From assembly GCA_921293015.1 (NCBI GenBank), contig OV121090.1, positions 34,941,082-35,005,081 on the forward strand: DNA of 64,000 bases, in the 5' to 3' direction. The translations under genes and the position numbers were made by a program. Below the pieces are notes generated by a model. The model had not been told where the DNA came from and did not search any database. It worked only from the letters and a program-made list of their open reading frames with translations. This document shows positions 25,188-35,200 of this stretch, in pieces. The number at the start of each line of letters is the position of its first letter. The stretch's first letter is position 1. The DNA comes from Phorcus lineatus. Lineage: Eukaryota > Mollusca > Gastropoda > Trochida > Trochidae.

Positions 25188-27763
25188 CTACTCTTCCATA
25201 ATCTTTTTGAGCTGTTCTTCCATTATTTTTTTCTTTAATTCAAGAACATCAATTTCCAGTTTGATTTTTTTCTCTAACAGATCACTGTAAGAGTGTGGAT
25301 TTGCTGATCTCTTCTGGGTCTTCGGGGGCTGGAGACTCTTTTGGATATCAACATCTCTAACTGTTGACAGGGACCCACCCATGGCTGTCAGGGTCTGAAT
25401 GTCAATGACTGACATGACATCGCTAAAATCAATGTAAATTGAATCATATTTCATCATTCAATTTGTACGGGTCAAAGCTGCCTATATTATTGTGTGTAAA
25501 TAAATTATTTACTATGTTGTGGTTGAAGTACTAAGGAAAAAGCTATTCAGTCATATTCATTTATGAATAATATCAGTTTGATTGGTGATTTAAAGTATGT
25601 ATGTCGTCTCTTTTTAAAATACTTACAATTTCTACACTAATATAAATCAGTCAGACAGCCAGGTTTATGAATTGTCAAACTGTTGACTGTATACTAGAAA
25701 CCACAAGGACAAAGCTTTTATTATCATTATTGTATGGCTTCAACCTCAGAAAAAATGAATATACAATATCTTATGACCTCAATGTCTTGTATGGTTTTAA
25801 ATAGTTTGTTTTTAACCTGATAAATGTCCAAAATGATTAAGCAATTTAAGAAAATGATTACTGTATTATTGGTGGAATTTTATCTGAACAATAAACAATT
25901 TTCATAATGATATTATGTATTAATTTTTTTTAGATTGTTTTGTTGTGTATCACTTACTTTGACTCGCTAAGTTGAAGTAGAGTGGTGTCCACTGAATCAG
26001 GAATCCCACTGATGGATACATTGTCCTTTCCCAAAATATCCCAAACAACTTCAGCTGCTTCATTTAACCCTTGTTCAGAGGGACCACCACCTGAAACATA
26101 TTCAAGTTTAGTTTGGATAATGTATTTTGATACTACTTATCTGTATAGAAAAATATGTAAGAGGGTAAAATATGATAGATTGTATGTAGTATATATTTGT
26201 ATAACGACATGGGGAATCAATTTCCAGAGATGAATATTTTCAGCACACAAAAATTTTCTTTGAATAAATTATTAATCTTACATGAAATGTTTAATTCTTA
26301 CCAGTGGTAGTGGATGCTTTCTTGAAGGCAGCAATTTCTGTTTTTGATTTTGACTGGATGTTATGCCATTTCTTTTCAACTTCCTCCATTGTCCTTACAC
26401 ATCCTATCATAGGAAAACAACCTCATGTTCAAATAAAGAATATATAATAAATCAATATGTTTTTAAATCAAAATATTCCAATTATCTAAATATTATGAAA
26501 GACTAGAAAGATTTACTTGCATGAAGATTACATCTAACAATTTGTGTTACATAAGATGTTTTACAATAATTTCATGATATTGATAACCTCAAATCTACAA
26601 CATTTTCTGCATGCAATTGTTAATATAAACATTTGACTCTATGTCTGCCTCTGGTTGGGATTGAACCAACTCCATTTAATGGACTGCCATTCAAAAGCTT
26701 TATGGGAGTCAAAACAATAAAATTAAAATGATAAATTTATGATAATGTTAAAACATAATACAGAAAGTGATGTAAACTAAAAAATAAATTCAGGTAAAGA
26801 AAGTGTGAATATTTCACTCTTTGTAAAATTAAATGAGAAATAATATGTGTGAATCTATCACACTTTGGCAAGACAATGTGAGAAATAAAATGTGTGATTC
26901 TTTCACACTTTGGTAAAATAAAATGTGTGATTCTTTCACACTTTGGCAAAATAAAATGAGAAATAAAATGTGATTATTTCATACTAGGGCAACATAAAAT
27001 GAGAAAAGTAATTTGTGATTCTTTCACAGTTTGGGAAAATAAAATGATGATTAATATGTGTGAATCGCTCACAATTGGTAAAATGAAATTATTATCCTTA
27101 TGTGCAATCATTTCACATTTTGCTGAAATGATATATGAATTTTCCAATAGTATTGATAAAATATAAAACATTACTGTATCATCATAATCTCATGAACATA
27201 TTAAATTCTCTTCATAGTATATGTTCATACTTACCTTAACAAAAAACCTCCATTCTAGCTAACATAAAATATAATTGGCAAAACTGCATTGTATAATTTA
27301 GACGTTCATCAACATGTCAAGTCATCTACAAATCATTTTGAAATAGGGTTATTGAATAAAATAAATATGTAATAAAGTACTTCAGAAACTTTAAAACATT
27401 TGATTTATCATTAGTCAGTTCATCTTCTATAACTTTCGCTGATCAAAATTAGGACACATGCATTATTGTTCAAAATTGACACATTTCAACTCTTACTTTA
27501 TGTTATTAAAATATGTTCTATCCATATGGAAAATAGAAATGTTGAAGAGAAAAACCATGTTCAGTTAAGTGAACATGAAGATGGAATATGACATAGGCCT
27601 ACTGTTCTTTCAAAACTTACGATAGTCACTCAATGAAAACATACCTGTGAAGGCGGCGTTTATTTGGCTTGTAATTTTTACCCACGTCTCTTTTTTCCGG
27701 AGTGAGGGCTTGCTCGGCCGACCAGTTTGGCTTTCTTGTGTTCTTTTTTTCGCTGTTTTCCAT
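25188..27763 (-). pseudogene. Harbinger Myb/SANT-like DNA-binding protein, frame broken in exon 1
   Basis: The second gene of the element. In Harbinger systems such a protein binds the transposon ends and helps bring the transposase into the nucleus. Exons are inferred at 27645-27763, 26302-26403, 25958-26090 and 25188-25422, all with GT/AG junctions. Exons 2-4 join in phase and read 'RTMEEVEKKWHNIQSKSKTE', then a linker, then a Leu/Lys/Glu coiled coil at the C-terminus (ending about 30 residues of heptad-like 'LLEKKIKLEIDVLELKKK'). Exon 1 starts well from the ATG at 27763 ('MENSEKKNTRKPNWSAEQAL'). The continuation that fits the family and the downstream phase ('LRKKETWVKITSQINAAF') lies in another frame. 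The middle of the Myb helix region is missing at the switch. This copy therefore looks inactivated by a small out-of-frame deletion, unless it is an assembly error. Confidence 0.75.
26740..27160. repeat. degenerate palindromic minisatellite in a Harbinger intron
   Basis: About nine copies of a 40-60-bp motif containing GTGTGATTCTTTCACAC, itself a small hairpin (GTGTGA with TCACAC), joined by AAAATGAGAAATAAAATG spacers. It lies in the first intron of the Myb-like gene. The 70- and 65-codon - frames here are the repeat read in frame. Confidence 0.8.
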
Positions 27764-28072
27764 GTTTTGGAATTTGACGTCTGCTTTTGTTTAGAGATAC
27801 GACGCTAATGTAACTCTGTGTAAGGAGAGTTCCAATATTGCTATTAATAGATATGGGGATTTCCATAACGTCACTTAAGAAATTTCTTAGCGTAAATTTG
27901 TATCCCATAATTCCGCGTGTTTCTTACTTAGAAAATTCTAAGTATTTCAGAAAATCTCAGCTAAGATTTGTGCTTAGAAGTTTGTTGGGTTCTTACTTAA
28001 GATTTTTTCTCAGCTAAGAATTTTTAAGGAAACACTTAAGAAAATTCTTAGAAGTTTGGTGAATCCGGGCCC

Positions 28073-28642
28073 TCATACTGTAATGGGCAAGTCACTGTGT
28101 CCACATTGCACTCAGTGAACCCAGCTGCTTAGATTGGCTACCTGAGAACGGATGTACGGATACAGTCTTACATAGTACTCAGTTGCTGCTTTCAAAGTGG
28201 TCCAATCCCTTCAAGGTGATAATATGAAAACTCCCTTGAGCATCATTCTGGGAGGAGCCTGAACAGTGTAAGTATATATAAAGTCTTGTACTAGTTACAA
28301 TTTGGACCTGGTAACCTCCCTATAATTGATTTCGATCTTTACATCCCAAGTAACAAACACAGCATGTTTTAACCATGTTTATTTATCTCTATAACAGTTC
28401 AGTATATGTATATAGGCATTGGAGCCTTACATTTCACAACAAAGGAATAAATAACACATGTCTGTCTGTTACATGATTAGTAACACTGTCTTTGGTACCT
28501 GGTCAGTCATAGAAGTTTCACCTTCGCAGTCAACTGTGCTAAAGCTTTTTCTCCTTGTATGTTTTTTTAAGATTCTTTCTTAAACGTCACACATACAATT
28601 GTCTGGAAACTGTCAGGAATTTTGGACTCTTAGACATGCAAC
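28073..28642. other. gap between Harbinger and the MITE
   Basis: Unique sequence downstream of the GPCR gene (which is on -). Candidate - strand polyadenylation signal AATAAA at about 28378-28383. No gene. Confidence 0.45.
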
Positions 28643-28883
28643 TTAAAGGCAGTGTAGCACGAATAGTGACTGTCCATTCGGAGTGGACAAAATACTCGGA
28701 CTACAATTCTTTACTAAGGGGAATAAATACATGATTAGCCATATGTTTAAAGGTAACTTGGCTATCCTGTAATGTTCCAGAACCTGTAAGTTAAGGCTTA
28801 AGTTTCAACCATGTGAGTGTTCCTGTTTTGGATTGTTGTCATGGATACATAAGACAATACAAGGGGTGCTACAGTGCCTTTAA
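28643..28883. mobile_element. 241-bp TTAA-flanked, piggyBac-like MITE
   Basis: TTAA at 28643-28646 and again at 28880-28883 bracket an inverted repeat, AGGCAGTGTAGCAC on the left and AGGCACTGTAGCAC (reverse strand) on the right, 13 of 14 matching. TTAA target duplication with short inverted repeats is the piggyBac signature. The interior (229 bp or so) has no transposase, so this is non-autonomous. It starts 50 bp past the GPCR stop codon, so it is probably transcribed as part of the 3' UTR. A similar terminus (TTAAAGGCAGTATCACAC) is at about 33847 without a clear partner. Confidence 0.8.
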
Positions 28884-28932
28884 TTAGGTCAGAGTTCAGA
28901 GTTCATTAATTAGGTCACTCAGTCACTGTCCA

Positions 28933-31900
28933 CTACATCAGAGAAGTCTCAAACTCCTTTTTCCATTGTTTTGACACCTGGTAAATGTTGTAACAACCAC
29001 AACAAAATATATATTTGAGAGTTTTGCGGAAATACGGGCTGATGATGCAGTAGAGGATGAAGTTCACAGAGAAATTGATGGACTGCATGAAGTTCATGAT
29101 AGCTTCGATTGTCATGTATGCGTAGTTATTGTCATTATTGGTAATCTTGGCAATATGTATCACAATTTCCGAGGGGGCAACAAATATGAAAAACATCACA
29201 ACAATCACAACAAGTGTTATTGTCAGGGTATGACTAGAATTTTCCGAACCATGACGGTCCTGCTTGAATTTCTGCCTCATTTTGTATGAGCGGTATATTT
29301 TACGACACAAGCAGACATTGAAGTAAAATAGCAGCACAAGAGGGATAAAATTGCCAATGAATGCCCAGGCTAGGCGATACATTGTATCAATCTTGTTGCT
29401 TCCCATCAGATATACATTGTCTGGGTGGTAGGTCGGGTGAGTTGAGTTTCCCCCACACAACAGGCGCGCTTCGTATCTCCACAGAATCGGAATATTGAAC
29501 AAGAAGGAAAATATGTAGGATATGACAATGACTATTTTGATGCGACGAGTAGTTAGATATAGATCCTGTCGCAAGGGGTAACAGATTGCCAAGAAACGTT
29601 CCAGAGACATCGCAACTGTCAGCCATGTACTGACCATTATAAACACATTGATGATTGCCGCTCCATATAAGCGGTACATCAGAATGAACCCCTCACTCGT
29701 ATATATGTCATCTCCAGGTAGAAACAGTGACGGAAATGCAAACACACAAAACATCAAATCCGAGACTGCCAGCGAGACTAGGCAGTAATTGGCTGCCATT
29801 TCCAACGTTCGGAAAGACTTCTGAAGTTTGCGTCGTGTGAGGATGGTGAGGTTGAGAATATTACCCACCATGCCAAAGAGGCACACACTTGGCAGGGCAA
29901 AGCCATAGATGACGTATCCAACATTCTCAAAGACCTGCTTGGCTCGCTCACTCCCCAGTCCAGTATTGTTTGCATCCTCTGTTAGGTTCACACAGGCCCC
30001 CTTGATCCTGCAGAGGGAAGCATAATGTTAGTAAGTTAGTGATAGTTGACACTGAAATAGTTAAGCAGATTTATTATAAATGAAATATTAATTACATTCA
30101 CGTAAACGTCTCTGAAGAATTATACCTGCTTTTCATGTTATTCAGTTTTCGTGCAAAAAAGTGAAAATCCAAAATTTTATCATGTAAGATTTTGCATTAA
30201 CTACCATAACCTTTTCAGGATGTTTTCATAAAAGACGATTTAATAGACTTTCAAGTGTTTCAAAATAATGCTTTGTAAATTAGTGCATCACAAAGAGACA
30301 TGCATTTGGAACATTTAGATGGATATGTTTTGCTCATCTTGTAATCTTGATTTCTTTCCTTGACAATGACAATATTTCAATTAAATTCATAATGATCTTT
30401 GAAAGAGACTAATTTTAAAGTCTGTCAGGAGTTTTTCTTGTCTCTAAGTTTTTGCTGTACTTAACTTTTCAGAGATTCAATGGCAACTATGAAGCAGTTA
30501 AGAAATATGTCAACCCTTTATATTTCAAGAATGGTCAATATCATAAGTGCAGGCAGTTGAGTGTTAACATGTCTAATGAGGTTTTAGCATAATTTTACCG
30601 AGCAAGATTCCAGACGGAATTGGTAGGGACCTCCATCTTGAGAGAGGTCGTGACCAGGCTGCAATTAACTCACCAGCTCTTGCCAGAGAAGGATGTGTAC
30701 TAGAGTGACTATTGAATTATTGTGGAATCATGAATCCCTTAATTATTCTCTGCCTCATAACTGTTAATTCATTTATATGCTATCCGGTGTGACTTCATGA
30801 GCAGTCTCATATTGATTATTCTGATTATTATCATTTTCATTTAAGAGGAGAAATTGAGTAGAAATGCTGTTTAAGTTATCAAGTCTGGTGTGTTAAGTAA
30901 TGGGGATTGGAATGATTATGAAATTGAGATTGATTAATGAATCTGTAAGATCCTTATTTATGAGTTCTCATTATTCCCTTACTTGTAATTTAATCAAATA
31001 CCAGAAATAATTATTTCTGAAAGCTTGTGTCTGCACCATAATTTTAGAAAAAACTGATTCATAATTGAGATGGAAATTATTGAATATATTGAGGTTTTAA
31101 AAAATTGGAAATTGGTCAAGCAATTTTGAAATTATGAAAGATCTAAAACGTCATTATTCAAGTTAATATCACTTTGCAATATATAAGAATCAGAATTTAA
31201 TATTTGTAAATCCAGATCCCTATTCAGAAGATATTTTGAAATAAAAAAGGAGGTTTGGAAACATGCTTTTTCATCTATTATTTTGTATCTAAGTTATAAA
31301 AAAGTCTACACAGTTTAAAATGATCAAAGTATCATTAAGATTATAAAATATGCAATCTTTAAGAAAGTAAGATTCTTAATAACATAATAAAGGAATATAT
31401 TTGCCATTAAAAATCTACTTTCCTCATAACAAATTTGTCATGATATTCATTGTTGACTTGATTCATGAAAATGAACCTTTATCAATAATGGAAAGCAGTT
31501 TCTCTTCCTACATTCACAATAGTCAAGTTCATTGTTGACTGATCTATAATGGAATCTAGAGAAGTGTCTGAAACAATTTTTTTAAAAATATTATTTGTTC
31601 AATTTCAACATTAACATTAATATTCTAAGCTTCTGCCATATTTTTCACTCAAACATAGGTTCAAAATAACTATAAATGCTTCAGAGAAAGAATGTATCAA
31701 TATTTTGAAGAATTGTTTTCTCTCTTTTTTGTTGTTAGTGTTAAAATGATATTTGACCGACACCGGTTGAAGGTTCAATCATTTTATAGCATTTTATAGT
31801 GATACACGTACATATCAACATTGGCGCGCTCTGGTTGCGGCCATCGTTGGAATGAGAGCGAGGCTCGGTAGTTACTGTAATTGTAACTGCAAGGCGGAAT

Positions 31901-32094
31901 ACGGATTCTGAATTATCAGTTGTCCAAAAAAGGTCATGCCAAAGGTCAAAACTACCATTATGTCCAGTTCCCAAAAAAATCGTCTACCGCGTTAAGTGAG
32001 CTTGATCTAGAAATTGCACCAAAACACAAAAACTAGAAAAAGTAATTAAGCACTTGAAGTAAAGTGAATAAATAACGTAATAAGTTACTTACAT
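28933..32094 (-). CDS. rhodopsin-family peptide-type GPCR
   Basis: Seven-pass receptor, 358 residues, CDS inferred as complement(28933..30007, 32093..32094). In the following, numbering starts at the split Met. Two N-glycosylation sites (NLT, NNT) lie in the short N-terminus. TM1 carries 'GMVGNILN', TM2 'SLAVSDL' and TM3 ends in 'ERFLAICYPL' (variant of DRY, Arg138). ECL2 has Cys185 and an NST site. TM6 reads 'FFIFVAPSEIV' with no CWxP. TM7 reads 'SVNFILYCIISPYFRKTL' in place of NPxxY, followed by a CCGC palmitoylation-type patch. This pattern fits the protostome FMRFamide-receptor/GPR139-like peptide receptors, and the exact ligand is unknown. Oddly, position 3.25 is Arg113, so the usual TM3-ECL2 disulphide lacks a partner. 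The intact frame suggests a functional plasma-membrane receptor. Confidence 0.95.
30008..32092 (-). other. GPCR 5' intron with a CpG-richer segment
   Basis: A 2085-bp GT-AG intron, mostly AT-rich. The part at about 31750-31990 is clearly richer in CpG (GGCGCGCTCTGG, GTTGCGGCCATCG, CTACCGCG). It could be an enhancer, an alternative promoter or an old insertion. A 77-codon - frame there shows no domain. Confidence 0.6.
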
Positions 32095-32247
32095 TGCTGG
32101 TCAACTTCAGAGTAAGCTCTCACATGACAGATGTGAATGATTTATGTGGAACCCTTCTCTTCCTCTTCAGCCTTGTATGGACACATGTTGCTTGGAGTGC
32201 CCATTCAACACCAGTCGTAACATGTTAGCCTCAAACTTCCACACATT
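32093..32247 (-). other. 5'-UTR exon of the GPCR gene with uORFs
   Basis: Bounded by an acceptor (CTTTTCCAG|AATG, at 32247) and a strong donor (GCAAT|GTAAGTAACT, at 32093). Its last two bases AT join the first G of the main exon (after CTCTGCAG, at 30007) to make the start ATG. An in-frame TGA sits three codons upstream (TGA CCA GCA ATG), which fixes this start. The exon holds several short upstream ORFs: 13, 18 and 20 codons, plus a minimal ATG-TGA. These may damp translation. An acceptor at its 5' side implies another non-coding exon further right. Confidence 0.75.
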
Positions 32248-35200
32248 CTGGAAAAGAAAAAGAATATGCATCAGATGATTTTCATATGATTAACAACTTC
32301 CTCTTTGATGAGAACCAACCTGGAATCACTGCTATATAAACAACTGGAATGCCACTGACAGACATCACACTCCAGTATAAAGCAAGAAGGGGTTTTTTGT
32401 CCTAGTTATCACACAACTCAATGTAGCTGTACCAGCAAGAACCACATTTAGTTCTTGGAATTAGATATTTGGATAATATTATATTTCGACTTTTTTTACT
32501 TTAGATAAAGAAGAATATGTATTATTTAATATATTTTTGGGGGTTTTGCTTGACAACACCAGCCAAATAACTCAGCTTTCTGATGACTGTACACTCGGTT
32601 AGATAAAGCAAATTAATTTCAGAAACCTGAACCCAAGGTGCCAGAGCCTTTAGGAGAATCAATACAAAGCATTCGTGGACATTAACTTTATTCTTCATTA
32701 GTCATTTCATCATCACTTCAGAACAAAACAATGTAGTCAGTGACCAGTTCAAGATATGTTTGTACGCCACCGTAGCATATTTTGGCTATAACTATTATAA
32801 GGAGTCGTAGCATAATGAATCAACTTTATTAAGCAAACCTAAATGTCACTCACTTAAGTGAGAAAAGAATTACAGAAGTCACTAACTTCAAACCTTGAGA
32901 GGGCCTGAGTCATGTCTGTCTTTGCAACAAAGGTGTCTCCATGAATAACAATGGGTTAGCATTGCAAATTGCCTCTTGAATAGACTAAATTACTCATTTG
33001 AAATGACTAGTTTTGGGCTAACTTTTAATACTACTTTGTGACTAGTTCAACACCAGACAAAAAGTGAGTTGCATGTTTTCACTAAAGCAGTTCTTAGGTT
33101 GGCATTGGCATTACACTGGGAATCAATTGATTGTCACACACTGTCACTCCAGTGAAGAAGAATTAAAACACTGGGAATCAATTGATTGTCACACACTGTC
33201 ACTCCAGTGAAGAAGACTTAAAACAACTTCCAGACTGAGGGATTGAGATCCTTCAGCAGAAACATCTGCCAGTAAGTAGCTTGTCAGCGGAGGAGAGGAT
33301 GAACCGATGGATCTGGAGCTGTATCATGTTTAATGCGATTTAAGGAAAACATTAGTATCAAACTGTTCTTTCTCCAGCAGTAGGGAGGATTTAGAGGGCG
33401 TTAACTCTCCCACACACCTGTGACATGCTGGATCAGTTGGGTTTAGAAACCTTGACGGTGTATTTGGAGTCTATTGATGTGTAAAATAGACTATGTGTAA
33501 AAGTACAATCAAGGTTGCTGTCTATGTTCATTGGTCCTGAGAGAAAGGAAATATAAAGGAAGAAACTGTTGCCCTTGCCAACAAAATTGACATTTTTCTA
33601 AAAAGACATGTGACAATCTTGAACAGTAAAATTTGTGTCAGGATGTATAAAAGTGCAATTTAGTAGGTTACTATCATTACCTCTTTAAAAATTATTTGTT
33701 TCAGATTCAAATTCAGTTTACTTTTTTTCTGAAAGAGTTCTAGTTTTACAGGCAACATCATGAAATCACTTTTTAGCAATTCAGAAATTTTGAACTTAGT
33801 AAAAAAATACATTTTTCTTGTAAATGAGTTGTGTTTTTAGGTATTTAAAGGCAGTATCACACAACAAAATTAGAACAACACTGCAATAGAATTCAAATTA
33901 AAAACATTTCCGGCCATATTGTGACAAAATAGTAAAGAATGATTAATGTTATGATAAATACTATGTTATTTGCCAAAAATATCTCAAAATGAAAACTATA
34001 TGAGAAATTCATGAAAATTGTGTTTTTACGTAAGAGTTTCACAAACTCATGTTAAATATGTTCTATAAAGACTTTGAGTATGATATTCAAGGTATATCAT
34101 AGAGACATAATAATTCTTCATCTCCTCAAAACACATAAGTTTTGGCAGAACGATGATTAAATGAGTCAAACTTAAGTGTAGACCTATTTAAATGGTATTT
34201 GCACTAAGTTTGCAAGTAATGTAAAAAAACTTCTGTTCAGCCGGTGTATGGCAATATTTTCCATCAACTGGTGCAATGCATAATGCGCAAAATAAATATA
34301 GAGAAAAATTATATGTACATGCACCGATAAGGATGGAAAATTTTAAAAGCATATTGAAGTTTATGTGGTTTCTTTAATAGTGCATCAATTTACCGAGAGT
34401 TTCGATATGCAAAGAATTGCTCAGCGCTGTAGGATGGTTGGCGGTGTTGATAGTGGTGAGGTTGACAGTCAGGGGTTCAAGTCGTGCTGGTTCTGATATC
34501 GGATGTTTAGGTTCATAATGGAATGTACTTATTAACCATATTTGTAATCAGGTGCTTGAAGATATGTAATCCATCAATGTTTTAAAAAGCTGAAAATGTA
34601 GTCAGTCAAAGTTTAATTCCGTTGATTTGACTGGCAAATTTTAAGAAAAAACCTTAAAGAGTTACCAGTCCTGACCAAAAGTTATGAGATTGAAAGCTGG
34701 TAGGCCGATCGTATTTTATACACTGAATTGATGCATAGATTATTTTATGCAATTCATAACTTGTTTGGGAATTGTATAGAATTTATTTAAATGGTTTTGA
34801 TTTGAGATTAACATTCCCCCAACCAAAGTTGCAAACTCTACTCGTATGTCATCCTCAAAGAACACCAACGATATGTACCACTCAGAATCCAAGTGTAAAA
34901 TGCTGGACTAGAGTGCAAAAAGACCAATGTCATTTTACTTTGTGTTAAGAATAAATATGGGCTAATATTGAAACTGTTTTCAACTTCGTAAGCATGCAAT
35001 GTGTGTATGTCAAATAGACTTACCATATCAGAATTAAAGAGCCTTTTGTTTTATTATTTGTAAATTTAGATGCTATCTGAAATGCTCAATTTTGTTTATT
35101 AATTCCTTTTTTTTCAGCTTTTAAGTGTTATGATGCTAAGTTTAATAACATCTTATTTTAATAAAATCTTATCCTTGATTATATACTCATTTATAAGTCT

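Larger units (their letters stand above)
22062..28072. mobile_element. complete PIF/Harbinger transposon, about 6.0 kb
   Basis: Both ends carry the same inverted repeat beginning GGGCCCGGATTCACC. Read inward from 22062 and from 28072 the two termini agree over 38 bases before diverging. Subterminal regions on both sides are studded with CTTAAG, CTAAGAA and TTAAGAATT motifs, likely transposase or Myb-protein binding sites. Inside are a + strand DDE transposase (three exons) and a convergent - strand Myb/SANT-like gene (four exons), the two-gene design known for Harbinger elements. Flanking trinucleotides (CCT left, TCA right) do not form the 3-bp duplication expected of this group. Identical termini point to a young insertion. 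The convergent 3' region (24197-25187) has no gene. Confidence 0.93.

Noticed and set aside
25982-26233. 83-codon + frame inside the Harbinger element
   Set aside because: It lies antisense to exon 3 of the Myb-like gene and is its shadow.
26645-26700. T-arm-like GTTGGTTCAATCCCAAC on the - strand suggesting a tRNA gene
   Set aside because: T stem and loop are perfect, but no acceptor, D or anticodon stem can be paired around it. At most a worn SINE or tRNA fragment inside the Harbinger intron.
34430-34495. GGGGTTCAAGTCGTGC with an A-box-like stretch upstream
   Set aside because: Cannot be folded as a tRNA and has no recognisable SINE body after it.
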